Below are positions 33,841 to 42,627 of a DNA stretch of 64,000 nucleotides, piece after piece. The stretch is from Vulcanimicrobium sp035943995 (lineage in GTDB: Bacteria; Vulcanimicrobiota; Vulcanimicrobiia; Vulcanimicrobiales; Vulcanimicrobiaceae). How positions within the stretch are numbered: position 1 is the stretch's first letter; every line of letters begins with the position of its first letter. A program made the position numbers and the translations under genes. The stretch spans positions 1 to 64,000 of the forward strand of contig DASZBS010000104.1 in the NCBI GenBank assembly GCA_035943995.1, given 5' to 3'. The notes below the pieces were generated by a model. It did no database searches, was not told the DNA's origin, and was given only the letters and a program-made list of their open reading frames with translations.

Positions 33841-34446
33841 TCACGCCGGCACGGTCTGGATCCGTTTGATTGTCGCGACCCAGGCCGGTGCGCCGTCGGC
33901 GTGAAATCTCGTCTGAAGCCGGTCCGGTTCGATGGCGGCGACATTCCATCCGTTGCTCGGATCGAACGCCGCTCTCAGCTCTTGTTGACTGACGGGGTGC
34001 GGGCAAGTATCGGGGCCATCGTCACTGAAGCACAACACATACAGGGTCCCATCGTGCTCGGTCACCGACGCTAGACTCGCCACGTACCGTGGTCGCTCGT
34101 CGGCGTCGAAGGTGTGGAAGAGACCGCAGTCGAGCACCGTTTCGAACCTGCGGCCCAAACGCTGCAGCTGGAACGCGTCAGCCGCAACGAACTCAACCGC
34201 GATCCCGCGGTTGTCGGCCTTCTGTCGCGCGATCGCCAGCGCCGTCTCAGCCACGTCAACGCCCAGAACCGGTAATCCCAGCGCGGCGACGTGGAGAGTG
34301 TTTTCGCCGGTCCCGCAGCCCGCATCGAGCACCGCTCCGGCGAATCCGCCTTCGGATGCCAAACGCACGACTGGTGGCTGCGGCCGGCCGATATCCCAAG
34401 GCGCAGGGCCGTCATGGTACGACGCATCCCAGGGCAGTCCCGTCAT
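33841..34446 (-). CDS. SAM-dependent methyltransferase
   Basis: A 201-residue class I methyltransferase. The motif-I glycine loop is V-L-D-A-G-C-G-T-G-E-N (about residue 40). Motif II acid is in V-L-G-V-D-V-A-E. V-L-D-C-G-L-F-H-T-F lies where thiopurine/chloride-type methyltransferases have it. The N-terminal W-D-x-x-Y-x-x-G-P-A-P-W-D-I-G-R-P matches the same small family. It is the last gene of the ArsR-controlled run. Substrate unknown. Confidence 0.87.
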   Translation of the reverse strand: MTGLPWDASYHDGPAPWDIGRPQPPVVRLASEGGFAGAVLDAGCGTGENTLHVAALGLPVLGVDVAETALAIARQKADNRGIAVEFVAADAFQLQRLGRRFETVLDCGLFHTFDADERPRYVASLASVTEHDGTLYVLCFSDDGPDTCPHPVSQQELRAAFDPSNGWNVAAIEPDRLQTRFHADGAPAWVATIKRIQTVPA

Positions 34447-34553
34447 GCGTTCGTGACTGGTCGGGTGCCGGCCACCGAACGGATCATCAGCGAAGGTCCC
34501 TGATCGCTCCGACAACCTTCGCCCCCTTACGTCGCAACAAGCGGTCTGACGCG

Positions 34554-35324
34554 TTACGTGCGCTCGTATTCGTCGTGGCGGCGGAACCACCACTCGTCGT
34601 CCTCGTTGCGGCCGAGCGGCGCGCGGTCGAGCCACTGGTACATCCCCCACATCGCGTCGAGCCCGCGGCCGTACGACGAGTACGTGTGGTAGACGACGCC
34701 GTCCTTCAGCACGAACGCGCTCAGCCCGGGGCCTTCGCGCATGTACGTCGCGACGTCGGTCCCGGCGTTGGCCGCAATCTGCCCTACCCAGCTTTCCGGC
34801 GGCGCATCCAGCACCGGCCGCATGTCCATCGGGCGGAAGTTGTACTCGACGGGCCCGGACCGCTGCTGTTCTTCGGTACGCGCGACCTGATAGTCGTAAT
34901 TGAAATCGCTCTCGAACGACGACGCCCACGGAAAGCTCCAGCCCATTCGCCGCTTGTACGCTTGCAGCTTCGCGAGCGGCGCGCGCGAGACGGCGTAGAA
35001 CGAAACGTCGTGGTTCACCAGATGGGGGACCGAGCCGTTGAAGCTGTCCGCGATCGCGGAACACGACGGACATCCCGCCTCGTAATCGGGACCAAACATG
35101 AAGTGATACACGAGAAGCTGCGAGCGCCCGCGGAAGAGGTCCGCCAGCGTCGCGGCGCCCTCGTCGGTTTCGAAGCGGTACTCCTCGTCGACGCGAACCC
35201 AGGGCAGCTCTTGCCGCATCCGCGTCAGCTCGTCGCCGCGCCGCGTGAGCGCCTTCTCGGCCTCGAGCAGCGGCAACCTTGCCGCAAGCCATTCTTCGCG
35301 CGTTCCGATCTTGTGGTCGATCAT
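34554..35324 (-). CDS. DUF899 thioredoxin-like protein
   Basis: A 256-residue protein typical of DUF899. The family start R-E-E-W-L-A-A-R is followed by E-K-A-L-T-R-R-G-D-E-L. The motif F-G-P-D-Y-E-A-G-C-P-S-C-S (C-x2-C) and the later W-F-R-R-H-D-E-Y are also present. The C-P-S-C pair sits where thioredoxins have their redox site. It lies between the DUF2182 and methyltransferase genes on the same strand and probably shares their ArsR control. Confidence 0.87.
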   Translation of the reverse strand: MIDHKIGTREEWLAARLPLLEAEKALTRRGDELTRMRQELPWVRVDEEYRFETDEGAATLADLFRGRSQLLVYHFMFGPDYEAGCPSCSAIADSFNGSVPHLVNHDVSFYAVSRAPLAKLQAYKRRMGWSFPWASSFESDFNYDYQVARTEEQQRSGPVEYNFRPMDMRPVLDAPPESWVGQIAANAGTDVATYMREGPGLSAFVLKDGVVYHTYSSYGRGLDAMWGMYQWLDRAPLGRNEDDEWWFRRHDEYERT

Positions 35325-35361
35325 CGTTCTCTCGTTTCTTGAAGGGTACGGATGTTTGGGC

Positions 35362-35880
35362 TCACATATCCGGCATGAAGCCGGGGACCGCCGAAGGCGC
35401 GACCACGATCAGGATTCCAAGTCCTACGATCGCGAGCCCCAACGGCACATCGACAACCGCTTTCGCGGGCAGAAGTTTTTGGACGAAGACGACGGCCGCG
35501 ATCACCGCCATCCAGGCGACGCTCATGACGTCGATCGCGACGATGAGAAGCATGAGCGCGATCGACGAGCCTACGCAGCAGAGCCCGAATTCGATTCCGG
35601 AGCGCACCGTCTCGCGGCAGCGCCGGCGGAAGTACCGCTTGAGCGGCGTGAGCTCGTAGATGCCCGCGGCGATCACGACGACCGCCGCAGCGACCGCTTC
35701 GTGCGGCCGGTACAACGTGTACACGACAACGCTCACGAGCGCCCACACCGCGAGGTACGATCCGACGAAGAGCGGCACGGTCCGCACGCCACCGCCGGCC
35801 TGAGCGGCCCTGAACACTGCCGGGATCGCGCCCGGCAACATCATCGCCGCCATCATCGCGACCCACCCGCTCATTTCCAT
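35362..35880 (-). CDS. DUF2182 integral membrane protein
   Basis: A 172-residue protein with four to five membrane segments and the conserved M-x-x-A-M-M-L-P-G motif (M-A-A-M-M-L-P-G-A) at the start. A Cys-containing C-R...F-G-L-C-C-V-G-S-S segment near residues 88-105 also fits the family. These are described as predicted metal-binding membrane proteins. It starts 13 bases after the ArsR gene. Confidence 0.82.
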   Translation of the reverse strand: MEMSGWVAMMAAMMLPGAIPAVFRAAQAGGGVRTVPLFVGSYLAVWALVSVVVYTLYRPHEAVAAAVVVIAAGIYELTPLKRYFRRRCRETVRSGIEFGLCCVGSSIALMLLIVAIDVMSVAWMAVIAAVVFVQKLLPAKAVVDVPLGLAIVGLGILIVVAPSAVPGFMPDM

Positions 35881-35893
35881 TGTTGCACGACCT

Positions 35894-36220
35894 CTACTGG
35901 CTTTCTGCGAGACGCTTGATCGCGTTCAGACGGTCATCCCACGCCGCTGCGACGCCGTGCATCCATCGCGCCGTCGATTCGAGGCGCTCGGGACGAACGG
36001 AGAACTGCACTTCGCGGCCTTGCTTGCGCGCTTCGACCAACCCGGCTTGTTCGAGGACGGCCAGGTGCTTCACGATCGCTTGGCGCGTCACGGGGAGTTT
36101 TTCCGCGAGCGCGGTCGCGGTCGTTTGCGGACGCGCGGAGAGCGCGTCGAGCAGCCGGCGCCGCGTTGGGTCGGCTAGGGCGACGAGCACCTCGTCTACG
36201 TCGCCCTTGCGCGTGTTCAT
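35894..36220 (-). CDS. ArsR-family winged-helix repressor
   Basis: A 108-residue ArsR/SmtB-type repressor. D-P-T-R-R-R-L-L-D-A-L precedes the helix-turn-helix L-P-V-T-R-Q-A-I-V-K-H-L-A-V-L, followed by the wing V-E-A-R-K-Q-G-R-E-V-Q-F. No metal-binding Cys is visible. It belongs to the group coupled to SRPBCC genes, which lies 15 bases upstream here. It probably binds the perfect inverted repeat at 36694-36719. Confidence 0.9.
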   Translation of the reverse strand: MNTRKGDVDEVLVALADPTRRRLLDALSARPQTTATALAEKLPVTRQAIVKHLAVLEQAGLVEARKQGREVQFSVRPERLESTARWMHGVAAAWDDRLNAIKRLAESQ

Positions 36221-36235
36221 CGCAGCCCAGCGGCG

Positions 36236-36682
36236 TTACGCCGCAAGCCCTTTGACGTATTCCAGCAAATCACGGAGCTGGGTCGCCCAGCCGTCGTTGT
36301 TGTTCTCGAACTGCTCGGCGCGCTCGCTCTCGTTCCGCGACAGACGGCTGAAGCCGGTTTCGACCACGCGCAACCGCGTCTGCCCTTCAACCGGGGTCAA
36401 CGTGAACTCGACGAGCGTTGAATCGGCGTCGCTCGGCTTTTCGTCCGCTGATCCGGGGTTCCAGCGATACGAAAAGTAGCGCGGCTCGTCGATGTTCTCG
36501 ATCGTCGCGTATTGCGTGCCGTATTTGTCCCAGCGCAGCAAGATCGTGCCGCCCGGCCGAAAATCGATCTCCGCGTAGTCGCCGAACCATTCGCCGACAT
36601 GTTTCGCCTGCGTGATGATCTCCCACACGCGCTCCGGCGCAGCGGCAATCACCACTTCTCGCTCGATCCGGTCTTGAACCAC
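36236..36682 (-). CDS. SRPBCC/AHSA1-domain protein
   Basis: A 148-residue START-like ligand-binding protein with the family's I-E-R-E-V-V-I-A-A-A-P-E-R-V-W-E start, W-F-G-D near residue 32 and the final helix E-Q-F-E-N-N-N-D-G-W-A-T-Q-L. The start is GTG 36682 after an AGGAGGG sequence. It is the first gene of the run controlled by the operator just upstream. It may bind a small hydrophobic ligand. Confidence 0.87.
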   Translation of the reverse strand: MVQDRIEREVVIAAAPERVWEIITQAKHVGEWFGDYAEIDFRPGGTILLRWDKYGTQYATIENIDEPRYFSYRWNPGSADEKPSDADSTLVEFTLTPVEGQTRLRVVETGFSRLSRNESERAEQFENNNDGWATQLRDLLEYVKGLAA

Positions 36683-36693
36683 GATGCCCTCCT

Positions 36694-36719
36694 AATGTGC
36701 AACCCTATAGTTGCACATT
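36694..36719 (-). promoter_or_regulatory. Perfect inverted-repeat operator of the SRPBCC-ArsR operon
   Basis: AATGTGCAAC and GTTGCACATT, 10-bp arms with no mismatch, are separated by six bases. On the minus strand the centre reads TATAGG, a possible -10, and the Shine-Dalgarno AGGAGGG follows directly. Binding of the ArsR protein here would block the operon. Confidence 0.85.
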
Positions 36720-36824
36720 GCGGGCGAAACCGCAACCCCCCAATTGCGGATTTTAATCCCGGCGGGCGAGAGTAGGACGGGCGACCGTCCGGAAGGGCGC
36801 CCTCGGCAGCCGCAGGGAAATAAG

Positions 36825-37859
36825 ATGCGTATGATTCTCGTCCGGCCGAGAGCGTGGTGGTTCAACAAAGTGCCGCTCTCCGTCACGTTGGTGCTGCTGC
36901 TTCTCGACGGCCGCCGATTCTCGCTCGGCGCTCTCGCCGTCATAACGCTCGTGGTCCTCACGGTGTGCGCCGCGGGCAACTACGGCTATGCGTTGAACGA
37001 CCTGTTCGACGTTGAAGAGGATGCCCGTCTGGGCCGCAACAATCGAGCCGCCGGCATGCCGAGGCTGCGAATGTGGGCGGTCATCGCTGCGTCTGCGCTT
37101 TGCGCGGAAGTCTGCGCCACCGTCGCTGCGGGTAGAGCCGGAGCCCTGCTCACGCTGCTCGAGCTCTGTCTGCCCCTAGCCTATTCCGTGCCGCCGGTGC
37201 GCATCAAGGAGCGCGCGTGGCTCGGCATCGCCGCTGACGCGCTTGCCGCTCACGTCTATCCGGCAGTCCTCGTCCTCATGGCGGTCACGCATTGGACGGT
37301 TCGGCCCGTAACCAGCGTCCTCGCAATTGCGGTGGTCGTCTGGGCAACTGCTGCCGGAGTGCGGAATATTCTTTCGCACCAGCTCAACACTGCCGAGCAA
37401 GACCGCAAGGCCGGTCTCCGAACCGTCGTCCATGATCTCGGAAACGCGCGGTTGGAGAGAGGCATCGTCGCCGGCGTGCTTCCGATCGAGGTGGGCGCGT
37501 TCGGCGGTGCAATGATCGCGTGCAACGCTGGGCCGGTCGTTTGGGCCTTCGTTGCGCTCTATCTGATGTATGAGGCCTTCAAGACCTGCACCGGCCGGTT
37601 CCGTGTAACCGTCTTTCGGTCAGGCGGACAACCGTACGTGCCCTTCATCGAAGAAAGCTTTTACAAAGCTTGGGGCCCGCTGGTGTTCGCTCTGGATGCC
37701 GCCAGAGTCGATCCCGTGTACCTGCTCGTCATTCCGTCCTACATCGCACTCTTTCGACCGCACCTGCGAGCCGAAATGAGTCGTCTCCGTGCCGTCGTAA
37801 CGACGATTCGCATCAAGCGAGCCACGGAGCCTTGCGGCCGTTCCAGTGGAGAATCTTGA
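36825..37859 (+). CDS. UbiA-family prenyltransferase
   Basis: A 344-residue membrane protein with about eight hydrophobic helices. The first Asp-rich motif N-D-L-F-D-V-E-E-D lies near residue 60 and a second region N-I-L-S-H-Q-L-N-T-A-E-Q-D near 180. The start V-R-P-R-A-W-W-F-N-K fits the UbiA branch found in polysaccharide or lipid-sugar clusters, such as decaprenyl-phosphoryl-ribose synthase relatives. It moves a prenyl group onto an acceptor. Its 3' end overlaps the convergent GT8-like gene by 47 bases. Confidence 0.8.
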   Translation: MRMILVRPRAWWFNKVPLSVTLVLLLLDGRRFSLGALAVITLVVLTVCAAGNYGYALNDLFDVEEDARLGRNNRAAGMPRLRMWAVIAASALCAEVCATVAAGRAGALLTLLELCLPLAYSVPPVRIKERAWLGIAADALAAHVYPAVLVLMAVTHWTVRPVTSVLAIAVVVWATAAGVRNILSHQLNTAEQDRKAGLRTVVHDLGNARLERGIVAGVLPIEVGAFGGAMIACNAGPVVWAFVALYLMYEAFKTCTGRFRVTVFRSGGQPYVPFIEESFYKAWGPLVFALDAARVDPVYLLVIPSYIALFRPHLRAEMSRLRAVVTTIRIKRATEPCGRSSGES

Positions 37860-38625
37860 CGTCGGGGAGCGCGGCCCGCAGACGACCGACGAGATCCACA
37901 TCCCAGGCAAGTGTCTCCGCCGAGACCCGAGCACGATCGACACAAAGATTCCACATCGGTGTTTTCAAAACGCGGTGCTCCAGACCCATTGACTGGATCG
38001 CCCAGATCAGCGCTCCTTGATCGTGCCAGGCGATCGCATCGCGCACCGACTCGTCTCGAGCGGCAGCCGCGACCGGAGCGATGTATGCTTCCAGCGCCGC
38101 GTCGTCGCGACCCCGCCGCCACCCCGATACACCGCCGTTCACCACCGGCACATTCGGATCGAATTGCCGTTGAATCGGCAACAGCCGGTAAAGCGAGGGA
38201 GAATTTCCGGTCACCTCGGGCGCTTTGTTCTCCGGAGTGAATACCGGGCCGTCTTCGAGCATCGCGAACAACTCGTCCAGGCCGCGCAACACGATGAGAT
38301 CGCAGTCCAGCCAAAAGACTTCCTTCAGAGGCGCAGCGCGGATGAGGAGCGGACAGATCCAGAGCGGCCAGATGCGCTTGTTGGGCTTGGCCAGCGGGGT
38401 ACAGGTACGGGTTGCCGTGACGAGTTCGACGATCAACGGGTCGTCGGGAAGATCGAGGACATGCAAGTCCTGCCTCCGGCCGGCGTCGTGCCGCTGCACC
38501 GTCGTAAGCCCCGCGTCATAGCATATCACGGTGACGGGATAACTGGTCTGGATCGAGGCATGCAACTCGACAAGTCCGGGATAGTAATGTTCATCGCAAA
38601 GCGTAACGACGCCACGATCTATCAT
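37813..38625 (-). CDS. GT8-like glycosyltransferase
   Basis: A 270-residue glycosyltransferase with the start G-V-V-T-L-C-D-E-H-Y-Y-P-G, the metal-binding D-x-D in F-W-L-D-C-D-L-I-V-L-R-G and N-G-G-V-S-G-W. These suit GT-A enzymes of the GT8 type. It lies 10 bases after the next GT gene on the same strand and should act in the same surface-glycan or glycolipid pathway. Confidence 0.75.
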   Translation of the reverse strand: MIDRGVVTLCDEHYYPGLVELHASIQTSYPVTVICYDAGLTTVQRHDAGRRQDLHVLDLPDDPLIVELVTATRTCTPLAKPNKRIWPLWICPLLIRAAPLKEVFWLDCDLIVLRGLDELFAMLEDGPVFTPENKAPEVTGNSPSLYRLLPIQRQFDPNVPVVNGGVSGWRRGRDDAALEAYIAPVAAAARDESVRDAIAWHDQGALIWAIQSMGLEHRVLKTPMWNLCVDRARVSAETLAWDVDLVGRLRAALPDVKILHWNGRKAPWLA

Positions 38626-38635
38626 GCGCCGCGCA

Positions 38636-39475
38636 TCACACGCTCGATGATGTTCGAGAATCGAGGGCGCCTACGAGGCGGTTGTCTCGCACCAGCGCAC
38701 CCGCCGCAAGGCCGACCGCGATCTCTTCTTCCGCCATCACCTCCTTATCGTAGACCTCATCCAATTCGCCGTCGAGATACAACCCGTACAAGAACCTCCA
38801 CGCCGACCCGGTCGCCTGATCCAACTCCGTATTGCGCGCGTACGCCGCTCCGCCTTTCGCGATTTTATTTCTAAACTGAGCACGCGAACGGACGGGGAAA
38901 TGAAGAATCGTCAACGGTCCGGGTGCGCAATCCGCCAATCGGCCGCCGACGTGCACGCGGTGGTTCCCTTGCTCAACGACAATGTCGGCCAAGGCGCGAT
39001 GCGCGACCTTCGCGGGCAGTGGTTCCCCGATGGGGTTCAACGAGACGAGCCGGCGAATATTCATGCGTTGCCAGAACGGTTCGCCATTGTCGACCCGGGC
39101 GACGAAGTTGCTGCGCTCGACCGATACGGCAACGACGTTTTCTTCGATTGAAGCAAATGCGTCCTTGATCGAACCTCGGCATGGCCACCAGAACTCGTCG
39201 GCGTCGCCGTTGATGACCCAGTCGGCGCCGAGCTCATTGATGGCTCGATTGGCCATCTGCGTGACCCATCGGCCCTGTGAGTAATCATCCCGCGGCTGAA
39301 ACATGTAGTGGAGTTTTCCGGCGCGCTCGTACTCACGGGCGATGTCCGCGGTTCCGTCTGATGAAAGGTTGTCCATCAGAATGACTTCATCAACACCGCG
39401 GGCGAGATGATAATCCAGATTCTCTCGCAAGATGTCTTGCTCGTCGCGTACGAGCAGGGTCATGACGACTTTCAT
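38636..39475 (-). CDS. GT2/GT92-like glycosyltransferase, copy A
   Basis: A 279-residue protein. It starts M-K-V-V-M-T-L-L-V-R-D-E and has H-L-A-R-G-V-D-E, M-D-N-L-S-S-D-G-T and the D-x-D motif W-V-I-N-G-D-A-D-E-F-W. This is the DUF23/GT92-like glycan synthase layout. It is a clear paralogue of the enzyme at 40558-41373 (shared S-Q-x-R-W-V-T-Q-M-A block). The ATG at 39475 begins the conserved part. Confidence 0.85.
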   Translation of the reverse strand: MKVVMTLLVRDEQDILRENLDYHLARGVDEVILMDNLSSDGTADIAREYERAGKLHYMFQPRDDYSQGRWVTQMANRAINELGADWVINGDADEFWWPCRGSIKDAFASIEENVVAVSVERSNFVARVDNGEPFWQRMNIRRLVSLNPIGEPLPAKVAHRALADIVVEQGNHRVHVGGRLADCAPGPLTILHFPVRSRAQFRNKIAKGGAAYARNTELDQATGSAWRFLYGLYLDGELDEVYDKEVMAEEEIAVGLAAGALVRDNRLVGALDSRTSSSV

Positions 39476-39563
39476 CGCGCGAACGGCATGAGCAAAGAAA
39501 ACACCACGAGGGCTCGGGTTTTTGACACCGATCCGTACGGCCCCTCGTGCGGAGCGATGATGA

Positions 39564-40547
39564 TCACGGGAACGGCGCGAGCTGGCCGGCGGCTCGCCGT
39601 AGCGCCGACGTGCATCGAGCCGAAACGAACGTACCGTGAACATCGTACGCGCGCCACACGTCGCGCTCGTCCGCGTGAAACTCCCAAATGCAGGCCCGCG
39701 ATGTCCAGGCTCCGTCCGCAGTCATCGAGGCGAGCAAGTGCTCGACGCCACGTCGTGTCGCCGCCGCGTAGGCCGGATGACACGCGGTCGCACTGACGGC
39801 CAGCGCCGTCTCGTACGGGTCACCGTCGGCGCCCCACGAACCGTCGGCGTTCTGCGAGCCGGCGATGAATGACAGAGCGCGCTCGACCGCCGGCGCGAAC
39901 CGCGCGTCGTCGTGCAGCAGGTCGAGCGCGAGGAGCGTTCCGTACAGCGAGCTCGGGTAGAAGTACGAAGGCCAGAACCCGCGCTGATCCTGCGCCCGCA
40001 GCAGCACATCGTAATCGATCAGGTTCTCGAGGTGCGTGCCGCGCAGCGCGAGGTAGACGTTCGTATTTACTTCGGGATGGGCCAGGAGGTTGTTGCGCGG
40101 CGACGCCTCCGTCACCAGCGATGCCGGACCAGGCGCGTCGAACGTCACGAACAGCCGCTCGCGTTCGCGATAGAACCGGACGAGACACTCCGGCGGACGG
40201 TTCACGCCGAGCCGTCGCAACGTGCGGATAACGTAGGCCGTGTCGTCGGAGTCGACGTGAAAGACGCGGAACTCGTCGCGGTGGTACGGCCCGGGCGGCG
40301 AGAAGCCCCAAACTCCCCCGTTCTCCTCCGACAGGATCCGGACGAGGATGATCGTTCTGTCGATCTCGTCCAGCAGCCCGCTCATCGCCTCGGCAAGGAA
40401 CGATGCGACGAAGACGTGTCCTTTATCGTCCGAGAATCGCGGCGTCCCGTCGCTACCGACGCATGCGAGGCCATACGCACCGGACCGCAGTCGCTCGCGC
40501 AGAAAGGCCGACGCCTTCGCGATCGCGCTCTCCACTCGACTCTCCAT
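39564..40547 (-). CDS. Squalene-cyclase/prenyltransferase-repeat protein
   Basis: A 327-residue alpha/alpha-toroid-like protein. It has QW-like repeats, best seen in G-S-Q-N-A-D-G-S-W-G near residue 255, with E-E-N-G-G-V-W-G-F and D-Q-R-G-F-W-P-S-Y-F before it. Full squalene-hopene cyclases are about 630 residues and have a D-x-D-D-T-A motif. Here V-D-S-D-D-T-A-Y-V occurs near residue 125, so an acid motif is kept in half the length. It could be a terpene cyclase-like enzyme or a binding protein. It lies between two GT paralogues. Confidence 0.7.
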   Translation of the reverse strand: MESRVESAIAKASAFLRERLRSGAYGLACVGSDGTPRFSDDKGHVFVASFLAEAMSGLLDEIDRTIILVRILSEENGGVWGFSPPGPYHRDEFRVFHVDSDDTAYVIRTLRRLGVNRPPECLVRFYRERERLFVTFDAPGPASLVTEASPRNNLLAHPEVNTNVYLALRGTHLENLIDYDVLLRAQDQRGFWPSYFYPSSLYGTLLALDLLHDDARFAPAVERALSFIAGSQNADGSWGADGDPYETALAVSATACHPAYAAATRRGVEHLLASMTADGAWTSRACIWEFHADERDVWRAYDVHGTFVSARCTSALRRAAGQLAPFP

Positions 40548-40557
40548 CGTCGCTGGT

Positions 40558-41373
40558 TCACGCACTCCGCAGCGCTGCTTTGAGTCGTTCGTCGCGAACG
40601 TATCGCCCGTCGCGCAATCCTGCCTGCACCGCATCGGGGTCAGGCGCCTGGGCGTCGAAATACGCACGCAGCACCCCCTCTTGCCGGAGCCGATACAGCT
40701 CCTGCCATCGCTTGGCGGGGCGATCGGGATTGCGCTCGCTGGCCTTTCCACCGTTTACGACGACGCCTTCGAACTTCTCGTAGGACCGCATCGGGAAATG
40801 CAAGATCTCGATGCCGGCTTCGACCGCAGGAAGTTCGCGGCCGCCAACGCTCGCGCTGTGATTTCCGTACCCCACTTCGATGTCCGGACGAGCGCGATGG
40901 CATACCTTGCCCGGCCACGGCTTTCCGCTCGGGCTCAACAGACGGGCGTATCGGACGGTCATCTCGTCGGCGAAGAACGTCCCGGGCGCCAGCCCACGCG
41001 GAACGAAATGTTTTCTGTCGGCGGCTACGGCGTGATGCTCAGGAGCCACGCCGGACAACGCGCGCTTCAAATCGAGGCCGTCGGCATACCAGAACTCGTC
41101 GGCGTCGTTGTTGATCACCCAGTCGGCTCCCATGCCGTACGCCGAACGCGCCATCTGCGTCACCCAGCGATCCTGCGAAAACGTGTCCTCCGGCTGGTAC
41201 AGATACGTGACGAGTCCGCGCCTCCGATAGGGTTCGAGCAACGGTTCCGTCCGGTCCGTCGAGAGATTATCCATGACGATGAAATGGTCGATACCGGAAC
41301 GCACATGAAAATCGAGATTGGACGATATGAGGTCGTCCGCATCTCGCACGAGCAGCGTCATGACGAGCTTCAC
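40558..41373 (-). CDS. GT2/GT92-like glycosyltransferase, copy B
   Basis: A 271-residue paralogue of the 38.6 kb enzyme, with V-M-T-L-L-V-R-D, M-D-N-L-S-T-D-R-T, S-Q-D-R-W-V-T-Q-M-A and the D-x-D block W-V-I-N-N-D-A-D-E-F-W. The start is GTG 41373, which overlaps the stop of the upstream gene (GTGA), so the two are coupled. It should transfer a sugar in the same pathway as its neighbours. Confidence 0.85.
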   Translation of the reverse strand: MKLVMTLLVRDADDLISSNLDFHVRSGIDHFIVMDNLSTDRTEPLLEPYRRRGLVTYLYQPEDTFSQDRWVTQMARSAYGMGADWVINNDADEFWYADGLDLKRALSGVAPEHHAVAADRKHFVPRGLAPGTFFADEMTVRYARLLSPSGKPWPGKVCHRARPDIEVGYGNHSASVGGRELPAVEAGIEILHFPMRSYEKFEGVVVNGGKASERNPDRPAKRWQELYRLRQEGVLRAYFDAQAPDPDAVQAGLRDGRYVRDERLKAALRSA

Positions 41374-41666
41374 GCGCTGAGGGTGCGGCCTGCCGTACTC
41401 GCGGGCAGGTACGTCGCGGAAAACCACAGGCTCGGAAGCACGTTCTTTTCGGCCTCGACGCGGATGCGCTCGTCGTCCAGTTCACGTGCCATTGTGCCGA
41501 ACAGAGAAGCCACGAGGTTTGCGTCGCCGTCGCGCGCGGCGGCAACGACGGCCTCCGTGACCACGACTGCTCCGCCTAGGGGAAGGCCGCGGCACAGGAG
41601 CGTTTCGGCTTCCAGGGCCTCGCGCTCGTCGGCTCCCAACGCGACAAGCCGATCATGGACGGTCAT
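41370..41666 (-). CDS. Hypothetical protein coupled to a glycosyltransferase
   Basis: A 98-residue, mostly helical, acidic protein starting M-T-V-H-D-R-L-V-A-L-G and containing two A-x-x-x-A-A-A-R-type helices. Its stop overlaps the next start. I recognise no family. Position suggests a partner of the glycosyltransferase. Confidence 0.6.
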   Translation of the reverse strand: MTVHDRLVALGADEREALEAETLLCRGLPLGGAVVVTEAVVAAARDGDANLVASLFGTMARELDDERIRVEAEKNVLPSLWFSATYLPASTAGRTLSA

Positions 41667-42047
41667 GACACCGCATTTCCCGCGCGCCGTCAAACGTCCC
41701 GTTATTCCGCTGCCTGGCTTGCTGCTGCCGTGCGCGGGAATCTTGTGATGTGCTCGGGGAACGTGACCTCGTGAGCAAGTTGACGGTCTGAATCACGGCC
41801 GACCAGTGTACGCCGCTGCACCCGGTACTCCGCACGGCCGACCGGACGACGACGACCGTGTTGATGATCGAATCGATCGCACGTTCGCGTCAGCGACGCT
41901 ACCAATAACGCAAACTCGTCGCACACCGGCGAAAACATCGGCAGCACTGATACGGACTGCATTCTTGTCGAACTCAAGGAGCACCGATAGGCGGCTGAAC
42001 CAGTCCGCGTCGTCGAGCCGGTAACGATCATCGGCTCACCAGGCCGA
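41667..42047 (-). other. 381-base gap with a possible degenerate gene
   Basis: No intact gene fits well. On the minus strand a protein-like peptide (D-D-A-D-W-F-S-R-L-S-V-L-L-E-F-D-K-N-A-V) lies at about 42020-41920. One base over, another (E-F-A-L-L-V-A-S-L-T-R-T-C-D-R-F-D) runs from about 41905 to a stop at 41702. This could be one gene broken by a frameshift. Evidence is weak. Confidence 0.3.
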
Positions 42048-42584
42048 TCAGCCGCAGTTTGTTAGCGGCTCGGGCTCTGGAGTTTCAGACCCTAGCCGGC
42101 TCGCGAGGAATTGCGCGATGCGAGGACAGTGGGCTCCATGCGCAGCCGGATGACCGTGAGGACAGGCCGGCGGCGTTGCATCCGCAGACCCGCGCTTTTT
42201 CATTTGCAGAGACACCTCGACGCGACAGCCTTTGTCGTCCTCCCGGTGCGTAACGACCGTTCCGCCAAGCGCCCTAATGATGGCGATTCCTCGGCCACGC
42301 TCTGCTTCCCAATCCACTGGGCCCGTCGCGTTCACGTCGTCGGGTACAAAACACGGGCCAGGGTCATGTACGGCGAGGTGCAGCGAGTCACCAGACCAAT
42401 GAACCTCAGTACAAAAGGGTCCGGGAGCGTACCTCTGCACGTTACCGATAAGTTCGCCTACAATTTGCTCAACGACAGGCGCGCCGCTCTCAGACTGCGC
42501 GATACCGGCAATATGCGTCCCGATTGCGGTGCGCACCCCTCGCAATTCGCGTTCGTCCAGTCTGGTATCGGCTCGCCAACACAT
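42048..42584 (-). CDS. RsbW-like anti-sigma ATPase/kinase
   Basis: A 178-residue GHKL ATPase. N-box V-G-E-L-I-G-N-V-Q-R-Y-A, G1 box H-D-P-G-P and G2 box E-R-G-R-G-I-A-I-I follow in the right order. The C-terminal 45 residues are His/Pro-rich and unusual. Such kinases hold a sigma factor and phosphorylate an antagonist. The PP2C gene 43 bases upstream would reverse this. No STAS-domain antagonist gene is intact in the window. Confidence 0.85.
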   Translation of the reverse strand: MCWRADTRLDERELRGVRTAIGTHIAGIAQSESGAPVVEQIVGELIGNVQRYAPGPFCTEVHWSGDSLHLAVHDPGPCFVPDDVNATGPVDWEAERGRGIAIIRALGGTVVTHREDDKGCRVEVSLQMKKRGSADATPPACPHGHPAAHGAHCPRIAQFLASRLGSETPEPEPLTNCG

Positions 42585-42627
42585 CGTGCCTCATCGTCCC
42601 GCAATTTGTGGAAATCGTAACATCGAA

